Assembly: GCA_002291875.1 (NCBI GenBank) | Contig: DBAV01000256.1 | Location: 1-20,642, forward strand | Origin: Hyphomonadaceae bacterium UBA1001 | GTDB lineage: Bacteria > Pseudomonadota > Alphaproteobacteria > Caulobacterales > Aquidulcibacteraceae | Length of the DNA: 20,642 nt | Reading direction: 5' to 3' | Part shown: positions 1 through 8,700 of the stretch, one piece after another | Layout of the letters: every line of letters begins with the position of its first letter | Numbering within the stretch: the first letter of the stretch is position 1 | Made by a program: the position numbers and the translations under genes | The notes under the pieces: model-generated | What the model was told of the DNA's origin: nothing | The model's database searches: none | What the model saw: the letters and a program-made list of their open reading frames with translations, nothing else

Positions 1-444
1 CAGTTCACCTATTTCCAGCAGGTGGGCGGGCTGGACTGCCGGCCGGTCTCGGGCGAGCTGACCTATGGGCTCGAGCGGCTGGCCATGTATGTGCTGGGCT
101 ATGACCGCGTCTATGACATGCCCTATTCGGACCGGTTCACCTATGGCGAGGTGTTCCTCGAAAACGAGCGCCAGCAAAGTCATTTCAATTTCACGCACGC
201 CGACACCGACATGCTGCAGCGCTGGTTTGCCGACGCCGAGCGGCAGTGCATGGCACTGCTGGAAAAAAGCCTGCCGCTGCCGGCCTATGACTATGCACTG
301 AAGGCCTCACACCTTTTCAACCTGCTCGACGCGCGCGGCGTGGTGTCGCCCGTCCAGCGCCAGAGTTTCATCGCCCGGGTGCGGACGCTGGCCAAGGGCA
401 GTGCCGAGGCGTGGGTGGCCCAGCAGGAGGAAACGCCGGCATGA
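1..444 (+). CDS. glyQ: Glycyl-tRNA synthetase alpha subunit, C-terminal part (partial at 5' end)
   Basis: GlyQ charges tRNA-Gly with glycine in the cytoplasm as part of the alpha2beta2 enzyme; alpha carries the class II catalytic core. The gene enters the window already open in frame 1, so only about the last 147 codons are present. The visible protein has the family's late landmarks: FTYFQQVGGLDC at the very start, SGELTYGLERLAMY (class II motif 3 region, with the ATP-binding Arg of GLER), a QSHFNF segment and the conserved LKASHLFNLLDARG block near the C-terminus. It stops at TGA 442-444, overlapped by the ATG of the next gene (441), so the two are probably translationally coupled. The partner beta subunit gene starts about 0.95 kb downstream, separated by two small genes. 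I see no sign of damage in the visible part. Confidence 0.97.
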   Translation, partial: QFTYFQQVGGLDCRPVSGELTYGLERLAMYVLGYDRVYDMPYSDRFTYGEVFLENERQQSHFNFTHADTDMLQRWFADAERQCMALLEKSLPLPAYDYALKASHLFNLLDARGVVSPVQRQSFIARVRTLAKGSAEAWVAQQEETPA

Positions 445-872
445 ACAGCGTGCTGATGCTGGCGTTCGACACCCGCCAGGCCGAACTGCATGTCGAGCAC
501 CCCTTTGCCGAACGGCCCGATGCGCGGGTGTGGCTGGGTGTGGCTGCCCGCGGGCGGTTTCAGGCCGGCGAGGGGATCGCCCCCGAAGAGGTTGCAGTGC
601 GCGCGCGCCTGGACCGCCAGACCAAGCCGCTGATCGAGCCCCCGCGCCTGGTGGCCGAACGCGATCACTGGTCGGCACAGCTGGTCCTGCCGCCGGCCGT
701 GGTGGACATGCTGGAATCCGCCATCGCCGCTGATTCGGACCTCACCATCCAGCTGATGCTGAAGTGCGATGGCGATCCGCGCCGCGCACCCACCCGCAAC
801 AACCAGAACACGGTGGCCATCCAGGACATGCACCTGAAAGTCCGCCGCACCGCCACGGAGACCCGCCGATGA
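441..872 (+). CDS. Small unknown protein between glyQ and glyS (first of a probable paralogous pair)
   Basis: I do not recognise this 143-residue protein. The start at ATG 441 overlaps the glyQ stop (ATGA) and has a good ribosome binding site (AGGAGGA, 425-431); an upstream in-frame start at 411 would lie inside glyQ and is less likely. It has no signal peptide or membrane segment. It begins MNSVLMLAFD, and its middle (residues 79-96) reads as a strand and helix, AQLVLPPAVVDMLESAIA. The next gene starts MTTEVILAFT and carries a like-spaced segment at exactly residues 79-96 (A79, L83, P85, D89 and A96 identical), so the two look like diverged tandem copies. Its stop is again in an ATGA overlap with that gene. 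Position suggests co-expression with glycyl-tRNA synthetase, but nothing in the sequence shows a function in aminoacylation. Confidence 0.88.
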   Translation: MNSVLMLAFDTRQAELHVEHPFAERPDARVWLGVAARGRFQAGEGIAPEEVAVRARLDRQTKPLIEPPRLVAERDHWSAQLVLPPAVVDMLESAIAADSDLTIQLMLKCDGDPRRAPTRNNQNTVAIQDMHLKVRRTATETRR

Positions 873-1282
873 CCACCGAAGTGATTCTGGCCTTCACCGC
901 CGACGACGTGTCGTTCGCCTGCGACGAGGCCTCGGGGCCCGAAGCCTTCGCCGATTGGCGCCTGGTGATCTCTGCCACGGCCTCGGTCGAGGACGACACA
1001 TTGGGCGATGCCATACTGGTGCTGGCCCCGCGGCCCGATTCGGTGGCGCCGGGCGGTCCGTCGATGGGTGCCATGCGCAAGACCGGGCGCGGCAAGTTCC
1101 GCGCCGACGTGCTGCTGGACCCCGGCCTGGCCGACCGCATCCACGATCTGCTTGCCCGGCCGCTCGAAATCGAGGGCGAGGTCACACTCACCCTTGGCGT
1201 CGATGTCGATTTCGAAGTGATCGGCGTCGAGAGCGAGGTCCCCGTCACCCGCGTGGACGTGCTGGTCCACCGAGATTCCTGA
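869..1282 (+). CDS. Small unknown protein before glyS (second of a probable paralogous pair)
   Basis: This is an unrecognised 137-residue soluble, acidic protein. The ATG at 869 overlaps the previous stop (ATGA, 869-872), and a GGAG lies about 10 nt upstream; longer in-frame starts would run inside the preceding gene. The N-terminus (MTTEVILAFT) and the segment at residues 79-96 (ADVLLDPGLADRIHDLLA) match the preceding protein in position and pattern. The C-terminal third is predicted beta-rich, with alternating hydrophobic residues around VTLTLGVDVDFEVIGVESEV, and ends RVDVLVHR, comparable to DMHLKVRR in its neighbour. The gene ends 106 nt before glyS, in the same direction. No catalytic motif is visible. 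Confidence 0.87.
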   Translation: MTTEVILAFTADDVSFACDEASGPEAFADWRLVISATASVEDDTLGDAILVLAPRPDSVAPGGPSMGAMRKTGRGKFRADVLLDPGLADRIHDLLARPLEIEGEVTLTLGVDVDFEVIGVESEVPVTRVDVLVHRDS

Positions 1283-1388
1283 CCGCGCCGCGCGCAAGGT
1301 TGCAACAGCCGCGTGACGCCCGCCCACCGGCCCGCTAAGGCGTCCCCGACGGGACCACTCTCCCTGCAAGTCCGCCGTCGGAAGGCCG

Positions 1389-3524
1389 ATGCCCCAATTG
1401 CTGCTGGAACTGCTGACCGAGGAAATCCCTGCGCGCATGCAGGCGCGTGCGTGCGCCGACCTCGAGCGGGCGCTGATGGACCATCTGTCTGCAGCCGGCC
1501 TGCTGCCCGAAGGGGTAAAGGCGTTCGCCACCCCGCGCCGCCTTGCCGCGGTGGTCGAGGGTTTGCCCCTGCGCACCCCCGACACCCACGAGGAGCGCAA
1601 GGGCCCGCGCGTCGATGCCCCCGCACCCGCCATCGAAGGCTTCCTGCGCGGCGCGGGGCTTGCCTCGCTGGATCAGGCGCGCCGCGTCGATGATCCGAAA
1701 AAGGGGTCGTTCTGGGTCGCCGATATCCGTCGCGAAGGGCGCGACACGCCCGCCCTGATCGCCGAGATCGTCCCCGCCATCATCCGCGCATTCCCCTGGC
1801 CCAAGTCGATGCGCTGGGGCGAGGGTGATCTGATGTGGGTGCGCCCGCTGCAGGCCATCGTGTGCACCTTTGACGGTGAAGTGGTGGATTTTGCGATTGC
1901 CGGCCTGCGTTCGGGTGACGTGACGCGCGGGCACAGGGTGCATGCGCCCGACCCGGTCCGGGTGCGCCGCTATGAGGATTATGTCACCGCGCTCGAACGC
2001 GCGCGGGTGGTGCTGGATGCCGAGGACCGGCGCGCGCGGATTGCTGCGGATGCGCGCACCGCCTGCGAGGCGCTGGGCCTCGAGCTGGTGGACGATCCGG
2101 GCCTGCTGGACGAGGTGGCGGGCCTGGTGGAGTGGCCGGTCGTGGTGGTCGGCGAAATGGACCCGGCCTTCCTGGACCTGCCGGCCGAGCTGATCCGGCT
2201 GACCATGCGCACGAACCAGAAATACTTTGCCGTTCGGGATCCTGCCACCGGCCGGCTGGCCCCGCGGTTCGTCACGGTGGCCAATCTGGCGGCGCGCGAT
2301 GGGGGCAAGGCCATCGCGGCAGGCAATGCGCGTGTGCTTTCCGCGCGCCTGTCGGACGCGCGCTTCTTTGTCGAGGTGGACCGGGCGACCACGCTGGAAT
2401 CGCGCGTGCCGCGTCTGTCCAGCATCGTCTTTCACGAACGCCTGGGCACCATGGGTGAAAAGGTCGAACGGGTGCGCACGCTGGCCTCGGCGCTGTGCCA
2501 CGACACGGGCGCCCCGCCCGATCTGGTCGATCACGCCGCACGCCTGTGCAAGGCGGACCTCGTGACCGAAGTCGTCGGCGAGTTCCCCGAGCTTCAGGGC
2601 CAGGTCGGACGCGACCTTGCCCGCCATGAAGGCCTGGCGGACGCGGTGGCCATCGCGATCGAGGAGCACTGGAAACCCGCAGGCCCCTCGGATCGGGTGC
2701 CGACCAACCCGGTGGGGGTGACGGTGGCCCTGGCCGACAAGCTGGACACGCTGATGTCCTTCTGGCGCATTGGCGAAAAGCCCACCGGCTCGCGCGATCC
2801 CTATGCGCTGCGCCGTGCGGCGCTGGGGGTGATCCGCATCCTGCGCGAGCGGCGTGTGCGCCTGCGCCTGCGCACGGCCTTCAAGGGGCGGCTGGACGAC
2901 GCGCTGGCGGATGACCTGCTGCAGTTCATGCACGAGCGCCTGAAACAGGCCCTGCGCGACGAAGGCAGCCGCCACGACCTGGTTGACGCGGCGATGCCGT
3001 TCGAATCTAAACTGGTCGACGTAGCCACCGAAACACAATCGCCGGAGGGGCAAAAATATGCTGTCCCAGACGACGATTTGGTGATGATTGCCGACCGCGT
3101 CGAGGCATTGGCCAATTTTCTTTCTACAGAGAATGGCGTGAACTTGCTTACGGGTTACCGTAGAGCCCGCAATATACTTGACGCTGAATGGGCGAAAGAA
3201 AACAAAAAAGGTGCACATCTGGGGTGGCAGATGATTGGGGTTGAACGTGCCTTTGACGTTCGCACTCAGCCGGAGCAAGAATTGATACTTGCGATCCAAT
3301 CAATTCGTACGACAATTAGCGGAAATTTCCACAATGCCGAGCGCGAGGATTGGGTCGCTATACTGGGCGCCCTGTCCAGCCTGCGCGGCCCGGTGGACCG
3401 GTTTTTCGAGACTACCCGGGTCAACGACCCCGAGCCTCAGGTGCGCCTGAACCGCCTAAAACTGCTCGATGAACTTTGTTCCGCTTGCGAAACGGTTGCC
3501 CGTTTTTCCCTCGTCGCAGGATGA
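1389..3524 (+). CDS. glyS: Glycyl-tRNA synthetase beta subunit
   Basis: GlyS is the beta subunit of tetrameric glycyl-tRNA synthetase; it supplies tRNA recognition and is required with GlyQ for charging. The protein is 711 residues, close to the usual ~690. It opens with the family signature LLLELLTEEIPARMQ, contains MRTNQKYFAV near residue 275, the HERLGTMGEKVERV segment near 350, and DKLDTLMSFWRIGEKPTGSRDPYALRR around 450-480. The C-terminal anticodon-binding region ends with the NDPEPQVRLNRLKLL block. The start ATG 1389 has GGAAGG at 1380-1385. Residues about 540-660 are encoded by DNA of clearly lower GC with codons rare in the rest of the gene (see the separate entry), but the reading frame and family motifs run through intact. 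ppdK follows after 4 nt. Confidence 0.97.
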   Translation: MPQLLLELLTEEIPARMQARACADLERALMDHLSAAGLLPEGVKAFATPRRLAAVVEGLPLRTPDTHEERKGPRVDAPAPAIEGFLRGAGLASLDQARRVDDPKKGSFWVADIRREGRDTPALIAEIVPAIIRAFPWPKSMRWGEGDLMWVRPLQAIVCTFDGEVVDFAIAGLRSGDVTRGHRVHAPDPVRVRRYEDYVTALERARVVLDAEDRRARIAADARTACEALGLELVDDPGLLDEVAGLVEWPVVVVGEMDPAFLDLPAELIRLTMRTNQKYFAVRDPATGRLAPRFVTVANLAARDGGKAIAAGNARVLSARLSDARFFVEVDRATTLESRVPRLSSIVFHERLGTMGEKVERVRTLASALCHDTGAPPDLVDHAARLCKADLVTEVVGEFPELQGQVGRDLARHEGLADAVAIAIEEHWKPAGPSDRVPTNPVGVTVALADKLDTLMSFWRIGEKPTGSRDPYALRRAALGVIRILRERRVRLRLRTAFKGRLDDALADDLLQFMHERLKQALRDEGSRHDLVDAAMPFESKLVDVATETQSPEGQKYAVPDDDLVMIADRVEALANFLSTENGVNLLTGYRRARNILDAEWAKENKKGAHLGWQMIGVERAFDVRTQPEQELILAIQSIRTTISGNFHNAEREDWVAILGALSSLRGPVDRFFETTRVNDPEPQVRLNRLKLLDELCSACETVARFSLVAG
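3003..3370 (+). other. Low-GC patch inside the glyS 3' region
   Basis: By hand count, bases 3121-3360 contain 117 G or C of 240 (49%), and 3061-3120 contain 33 of 60 (55%), whereas lines just upstream (2821-2880 and 2881-2940) are 77% and 68%. The patch uses codons otherwise shunned here: AGA within GYRRARN, ATA three times (in ARNILD, ELILAI and WVAILG), and many A/T-ending codons. Composition recovers after about 3370, apart from a short dip at 3451-3480. The glyS frame is unbroken. This fits a recombined segment from a lower-GC donor, but it could also reflect a constraint such as an internal regulatory element. Confidence 0.75.
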
Positions 3525-3528
3525 TCCG

Positions 3529-6240
3529 ATGACGCTCGCCTCCCCGGTTTCCGCCCAGGACAAGGACACCCCGATGGCCACCAAATGGGTCTATGGCTTT
3601 GGCGGCGGCGCGTCCGAGGGGTCGGCCTCGATGAAGGACCTTTTGGGCGGCAAGGGCGCCAACCTGGCCGAGATGTGCAATCTGGGCCTGCCCGTACCGC
3701 CGGGCTTCACCATCACGACCGAGGCCTGTGTGGGTTTCTACGCGGCCGGGCGCACCTGGCCCGCGGGCCTCGAAGCCGAGGTCGCGGCCGGCCTGGCGGC
3801 GCTCGAGGCCAAGGTGGGCAAACGCTTTGGCGATCCGGGCGATCCGCTGCTGGTGTCGGTGCGATCGGGCGCACGCGCCTCGATGCCCGGCATGATGGAC
3901 ACGGTGCTGAACCTGGGGCTGAACGATGCCACCGCCGAGGGCCTGGCCACCCTTTCCGGCAATGAGCGTTTTGCCTTCGACAGCTATCGCCGCTTCATCA
4001 CCATGTATTCCAATGTCGTACTGGGGGTGGCGCACTCCAGCTTCGAGGAGCTGCTGGACGAATACAAGGAACAGGCCGACCTGCATTCGGATACCGAGCT
4101 GGGCGCGGCGGACTGGCGCCAGGTGTGCGCTGCCTTCAAGGAGAATGTGCTGCGCACCACCGGCCGAGCCTTCCCCCAGGACCCCCAGGAACAGCTGTGG
4201 GGCGCCATCGGCGCAGTGTTCCGCTCGTGGATGAACGACCGCGCCATCTTCTATCGCCGCATGCACGACATTCCCGAAAGCTGGGGCACCGCGGTCAACG
4301 TCCAGGCCATGGTGTTCGGAAACATGGGAGAGACGTCAGCCACCGGCGTTGCCTTCACCCGCGATCCCTCGACCGGCGAGAAGCGATTTTACGGCGAGTT
4401 CCTGATCAACGCCCAGGGCGAGGACGTGGTCGCCGGCATCCGCACACCCGACCCGATCACCGCGGTCGCAGCCGCCGACATGGGCAAGCCTGGCCGGTCG
4501 ATGGAAGAGGCCATGCCCGAGGTCTACGCCCAGCTGGTCGAGGTGTATCGCCGCCTCGAGGGCCACTATCGCGACATGCAGGACATCGAGTTCACCGTCG
4601 AACGCGGCACCCTGTTCATGCTGCAGACCCGCAATGGCAAGCGCACCGCCAAGGCCGCGCTCAAGATTGCGGTGGACATGGTGGGCGAGGGGCTGATTTC
4701 CGAAAGCGAGGCGATCCTGCGGGTCGATCCGCAGGCACTGGACCAGCTGTTGCATCCCACCATCGCGCCGGGCTTTCGCCGCGAGGTGATCGCGCGCGGC
4801 CTGCCCGCCTCCCCGGGGGCGGCCGTCGGCATGGTGGTGTTCGATCCCGACGAAGCCGAGCGGCTGGCCGCCGACCGCCAGGACGTGATCCTCGTGCGCA
4901 CCGAGACCAGCCCCGAGGACATTCACGGCATGCACGCCGCCCGTGCCATCGTCACCGCGCGCGGCGGCATGACCAGCCACGCGGCCGTGGTGGCCCGCGG
5001 CATGGGGCGGCCGTGCGTGTCGGGCGCGGGCACGATCCGCATCGACCGCGAGGGACAGTGCTTTACCTGTGGCGGACGCACCGTGCACAAGGGCGAGGTC
5101 ATCACGGTGGACGGCTCGACCGGCGAGGTGATTGCCGGGGCCGCAGAGATGGTCCAGCCCGAACTGACCGGTGATTTCGCCGCACTGATGGTTTGGGCCG
5201 ACCGCGTGCGGCGGCTGGGCGTTCGTACCAATGCCGACCAGCCCGAGGACGCCGCCATCGCGCGCGATTTCGGCGCCGAGGGGATCGGGCTGTGCCGGAC
5301 CGAGCACATGTTCTTTGCGCCCGAGCGCATCGCGGCCATGCGCGAGATGATTCTGGCCGAGAATGCCGAAGGCCGGCGTATTGCGCTGGACAAGCTTCTG
5401 CCCTTCCAGCGCGCGGACTTCGAGGGGATCTTCCGGGCCATGGGCACGCGGCCGGTGACCATCCGCCTGCTCGACCCGCCGCTGCATGAATTCCTGCCCC
5501 ACTCGCCCCAGGACGTCGAGGAGGTTTCCCGGGCCACCGGCATTGCCAGCCCCACACTGATGGCGCGCGCGGCCGCCCTGCACGAATCCAACCCCATGCT
5601 GGGACACCGTGGCTGCCGCCTGGCCATCACCTTCCCCGAAATCTATGACATGCAGGTGCGCGCCATCCTGGAGGCCGCGGCCGCGATCGCGCGTGAAACC
5701 GGTGCGGAGCCGGTGGCCGAGATCATGGTGCCATTCGTCATCTCGCGCAGGGAACTGGCCATCCTGCGTGGCAATGCCGAAGTGGTCGCCGCCGAGGTCG
5801 CCCGCGAAACCGGGCGTGCGCTGGCCTACAGCATCGGCACGATGATCGAGCTGCCACGCGCGGCGCTGCGTGCGGGCGAGATCGCCCTCGAGGCCGAGTT
5901 CTTCTCGTTCGGCACCAATGATCTGACCCAGACCGCCCTTGGCATCAGCCGCGACGATTCGGGGCGTTTCCTGGACGACTATGTCTCGGCCGGCGTGTTC
6001 GAAAAGGACCCGTTCGCGACCATCGACCGTGACGGGGTGGGCGAGCTGGTGCTGCTGGCAGCCGAGCGCGGGCGCGCCGCGCGTCCGGGGATCAAGCTGG
6101 GCATTTGCGGGGAACATGGCGGGGACCCCGCCACCATCGCCTTCTGCGAGGAGGCGGGCTTGGATTACGTCTCGTGCTCGCCTTACCGGGTGCCGATCGC
6201 GCGTCTTGCGGCGGCGCAGGCGGCACTGCGACGGGCCTAA
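3529..6240 (+). CDS. ppdK: Pyruvate, phosphate dikinase
   Basis: PPDK interconverts pyruvate + ATP + phosphate and phosphoenolpyruvate + AMP + pyrophosphate. From ATG 3529 the protein has 903 residues. The N-terminal ATP-grasp domain starts WVYGFGGGASEGSASM and includes LLGGKGANLAEM and SVRSGARASMPGMMDTVLNLG. The swivelling phosphohistidine domain has GGMTSHAAVVARGMG, with the catalytic His at residue 484. The C-terminal TIM-barrel PEP/pyruvate domain has RLLDPPLHEFLPH, the FGTNDLTQ segment and catalytic Cys 860 in GICGEHGGDP. AGGA at 3518-3521 supports the 3529 start, 4 nt after glyS; ATG 3574 (MATKWV, 888 residues, AAGGA at 3562-3566) fits the family N-terminus equally well. Starts further upstream would lie inside glyS. 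Position after glyS suggests the same operon. The gene ends 3 nt from a convergent lipoprotein gene. Confidence 0.96.
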   Translation: MTLASPVSAQDKDTPMATKWVYGFGGGASEGSASMKDLLGGKGANLAEMCNLGLPVPPGFTITTEACVGFYAAGRTWPAGLEAEVAAGLAALEAKVGKRFGDPGDPLLVSVRSGARASMPGMMDTVLNLGLNDATAEGLATLSGNERFAFDSYRRFITMYSNVVLGVAHSSFEELLDEYKEQADLHSDTELGAADWRQVCAAFKENVLRTTGRAFPQDPQEQLWGAIGAVFRSWMNDRAIFYRRMHDIPESWGTAVNVQAMVFGNMGETSATGVAFTRDPSTGEKRFYGEFLINAQGEDVVAGIRTPDPITAVAAADMGKPGRSMEEAMPEVYAQLVEVYRRLEGHYRDMQDIEFTVERGTLFMLQTRNGKRTAKAALKIAVDMVGEGLISESEAILRVDPQALDQLLHPTIAPGFRREVIARGLPASPGAAVGMVVFDPDEAERLAADRQDVILVRTETSPEDIHGMHAARAIVTARGGMTSHAAVVARGMGRPCVSGAGTIRIDREGQCFTCGGRTVHKGEVITVDGSTGEVIAGAAEMVQPELTGDFAALMVWADRVRRLGVRTNADQPEDAAIARDFGAEGIGLCRTEHMFFAPERIAAMREMILAENAEGRRIALDKLLPFQRADFEGIFRAMGTRPVTIRLLDPPLHEFLPHSPQDVEEVSRATGIASPTLMARAAALHESNPMLGHRGCRLAITFPEIYDMQVRAILEAAAAIARETGAEPVAEIMVPFVISRRELAILRGNAEVVAAEVARETGRALAYSIGTMIELPRAALRAGEIALEAEFFSFGTNDLTQTALGISRDDSGRFLDDYVSAGVFEKDPFATIDRDGVGELVLLAAERGRAARPGIKLGICGEHGGDPATIAFCEEAGLDYVSCSPYRVPIARLAAAQAALRRA

Positions 6241-6243
6241 GTG

Positions 6244-6714
6244 TCAGCGCAGGTCGCGCGCCCAGTTGATGGTGATGCCGGTTGCATCACCGGGCGTGTC
6301 GGGTGGGCTGACGATCACCATCAGGGTCGTGCCGTCGCTGTGGCGTCCTGCCAGCTGAACCAGTTCCGGCGTGGTCTGGTCGCTGCGGTCGGCCAGCCCC
6401 TCGAACTGGGGGCGATAGAACGCCACCACCCTGTCCACAGGGTCGGGCGTTTCCATCAGCAGCATCCCGCCCGAGCGATAATCCGACGCGCTGGTCATCG
6501 CGCTGGACACCGTGGCGCCGGGATAGGGCTTCACGAAGGCAGGCAGCGAGCTGGGCAGCGCCACCGCCGGCGCGGCCGGCGGCGATGCAGCAGCGGCGGG
6601 CGCGCCTTGCGTACCCTGCACTGCCGTCTGCGGATCGCCTGCGTCTGGCGCCTGCGCCGGACCGCACGCAGCCAGCGCCAGGGCCAGCATCGTTCCCGAA
6701 AGCCAGACGCGCAT
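6244..6714 (-). CDS. Small lipoprotein, function unknown
   Basis: This is a 156-residue predicted lipoprotein. The N-terminus is a short signal peptide ending in the lipobox LAAC-G with Cys 17, followed by an Ala/Pro-rich linker to about residue 50. The folded C-terminal part begins PAFVKPYPGATVSS, and contains an MLLMETPDPVDRVVAFYR segment and a hydrophobic strand TTLMVIVS. The pattern of a 'YPGA' motif, then a 'TxDPxxxVxxFY' helix, recurs in uncharacterised bacterial lipoproteins, so I call it only by location. ATG 6714 has GGAGG 5 nt upstream; ATG 6717 is too close to that site, and a TTG at 6729 preceded by GGAGGT is a longer alternative. It is convergent with ppdK and divergent from metG, with 159 nt between the two starts. 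Confidence 0.85.
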   Translation of the reverse strand: MRVWLSGTMLALALAACGPAQAPDAGDPQTAVQGTQGAPAAAASPPAAPAVALPSSLPAFVKPYPGATVSSAMTSASDYRSGGMLLMETPDPVDRVVAFYRPQFEGLADRSDQTTPELVQLAGRHSDGTTLMVIVSPPDTPGDATGITINWARDLR

Positions 6715-6873
6715 CATGCCCTCCCCCAATCAAGACCTCCGACCTTGGGTCGATGGCGCACCCCAGGTCAAGCGGCGCGGCAACAAATGCCGCCGGTGGC
6801 GGGAATTCCCGCGAGTCACGGCGATTCCAGCGCACCCCGTGACAGGCCGGACGCCACCCCCTAGAGCCGCCCC

Positions 6874-8586
6874 ATGGCGCGTTTCCTGCTCACTTCTGCC
6901 CTGCCCTACATCAATGGCATCAAGCATCTGGGCAATCTGGCGGGCTCGATGCTGCCCGCCGACATCCATGCCCGTTTCCGGCGGATGCAGGGGCACGAGG
7001 TGCTGTATATCTGTGCCACCGACGAGCACGGCACCCCCGCCGAACTGGCCGCCGCCGAGGCCGGGATGGAGGTTTCGGCCTATTGCGACCAGCAGCACGG
7101 CGTCCAGAAACGCGCCGGAGAGGGGTTTGCGCTGTCGTTCGACTGGTTTGGGCGCTCGTCCAGTGCCCGCAACCGCTCGCTGACCCAGCATTTCGCCGAA
7201 CGCCTCGAAGCGGCGGGCCTGCTCGAGGAACGCACCTCGCGCCAGGTCTATTCCAATGCTGATGGCCGCTTCCTGCCCGACCGCTATGTCGAGGGGACCT
7301 GTCCGGTGTGCGGCTTTGAGCGGGCGCGGGGCGACCAGTGCGACAATTGCGGATCCTTGCTGGATCCTGTGGACCTGAAGAACCCCCGCTCGAAGATTTC
7401 GGGCAGCACCGATGTCGAAATCCGCGACACCGTGCACCTCTTCCTGCGCCAGCCCTTGATGCAGGAGCGCATCCGCGCCTGGGTGGACGCAGCGACCGAA
7501 TGGCCGGCCCTGGCGCGTTCGATCGCCTACAAATGGCTGGACGAGGGACTTCAGGATCGCGCCATCACCCGCGACCTGGCCTGGGGCGTGCCGGTGACCA
7601 AAGGCGGCGCGCCGCGGCCGGGCTTCGAGAACAAGGTGTTCTATGTCTGGTTCGATGCTCCGATCGAATACATCGGGGCAACCCAGGAATGGGCCGACGC
7701 CACGGGCGGGGACTGGGCGCGCTGGTGGCGCACCGACCAGGGCGCGGGCGATGTCACCTATGTCCAGTTCATGGGCAAGGACAATGTGGCGTTCCACACC
7801 GTGTCCTTTCCGGTCACCATCCTGGGTTCGGGCGAGCCGTGGAAGCTGGTCGACCGCCTCAAGGCGTTCAACTGGGTGACCTGGTATGGCGGCAAGTTCT
7901 CGACGTCCGAGAAGCGCGGCATCTTCATGGATCAGGCGCTGGACCTGCTGCCGGGCGAATACTGGCGCTGGTATCTGATGGCCAACGCCCCCGAGAGTGC
8001 GGACACGGCCTTCACGCTGGAGGGGTTCCAGGCGGCGGTGAATGCCGACCTTGCCAATGTCTATGGCAATTTCGTCAACCGCATCACCCGCTTTGGCCAG
8101 GGGCGGATGGAAGGCCGGGTGCCCGTACGCGGCCCGGCCGGCGACGCCGAAACCGAGGTTCTCGCCCGCATGCGCGCGGGACTGGCCGACCTGACCCGCC
8201 ATCACGAGCAGATGGAGTTCCGCAAGGCCGCCGCCGAAACGCGGGCGCTGTGGGCGGCCGGCAACGAATACCTGCAGAAGGCCGCGCCATGGACGGCGAT
8301 CAAGACCGACGCCGCGGCGGCAGCGACCGGGGTGCGGACAGGCCTGGAATTGGCCGCCCTGTTCGCCATCATCGCCGCGCCCTTCCTGCCCGAGAGCTCG
8401 GCGCGCGTGCTCGATGCACTGGGTGTGGCCCAGGGCCGACGCGGCTGGCCGTCGCCGGACGATCCCGCCTTGCTCGACCGACTGGTGGACGGAGCGCCCT
8501 TTTCGGCCCCCGACGTGCTGTTCGCGCGCATCGAGGACTCCCAGGTGGCCGAGTGGGCGCAACGCTTTGGCGGCGGCCCCGATTGA
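6874..8586 (+). CDS. metG: Methionyl-tRNA synthetase
   Basis: MetG charges tRNA-Met with methionine and so supplies both initiator and elongator tRNA. The protein is 570 residues. The class I HIGH-type signature appears as HLGN (residues 18-21) in SALPYINGIKHLGN. The connective insertion carries one four-cysteine zinc knuckle (Cys 143, 146, 156 and 159; CPVC...CDNC). The second ATP-binding signature is KFSTS (341-345) in place of KMSKS. The anticodon-binding helical bundle follows, with ANVYGNFVNRITRF. There is no C-terminal EMAP-type tRNA-binding domain, which explains the short length relative to the 677-residue E. coli enzyme. ATG 6874 is the family N-terminus (MARFLLTSALPY); no strong ribosome binding site precedes it. 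The upstream 159 nt are shared with the divergent lipoprotein gene. Confidence 0.96.
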   Translation: MARFLLTSALPYINGIKHLGNLAGSMLPADIHARFRRMQGHEVLYICATDEHGTPAELAAAEAGMEVSAYCDQQHGVQKRAGEGFALSFDWFGRSSSARNRSLTQHFAERLEAAGLLEERTSRQVYSNADGRFLPDRYVEGTCPVCGFERARGDQCDNCGSLLDPVDLKNPRSKISGSTDVEIRDTVHLFLRQPLMQERIRAWVDAATEWPALARSIAYKWLDEGLQDRAITRDLAWGVPVTKGGAPRPGFENKVFYVWFDAPIEYIGATQEWADATGGDWARWWRTDQGAGDVTYVQFMGKDNVAFHTVSFPVTILGSGEPWKLVDRLKAFNWVTWYGGKFSTSEKRGIFMDQALDLLPGEYWRWYLMANAPESADTAFTLEGFQAAVNADLANVYGNFVNRITRFGQGRMEGRVPVRGPAGDAETEVLARMRAGLADLTRHHEQMEFRKAAAETRALWAAGNEYLQKAAPWTAIKTDAAAAATGVRTGLELAALFAIIAAPFLPESSARVLDALGVAQGRRGWPSPDDPALLDRLVDGAPFSAPDVLFARIEDSQVAEWAQRFGGGPD

Positions 8587-8700
8587 CCCCGCGCTCGGCG
8601 CGCCCTGGGTGCCGCACTGCCACCCTTTCGCGCGGCGTGGGTGATTGCGACGCCCTGCCACACGGCGCGTCTGGTGCGATGGGCCTATGTCACCGGGGCC

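Noticed and set aside
1334..1355. Short inverted repeat GTCCC...GGGAC before glyS
   Set aside because: The stem is only 5 bp, there is no T run, and it sits ahead of a gene likely to be in the same operon.
1335..3299. Long open frame on the minus strand across glyS
   Set aside because: It lies antisense to a clear glyS and has no recognisable family; long open antisense frames are common at this GC content.
4336..6117. Long open frame on the minus strand across ppdK
   Set aside because: ppdK has intact catalytic motifs in the opposite frame, and the antisense product has a low-complexity composition rich in His, Gln and Gly.
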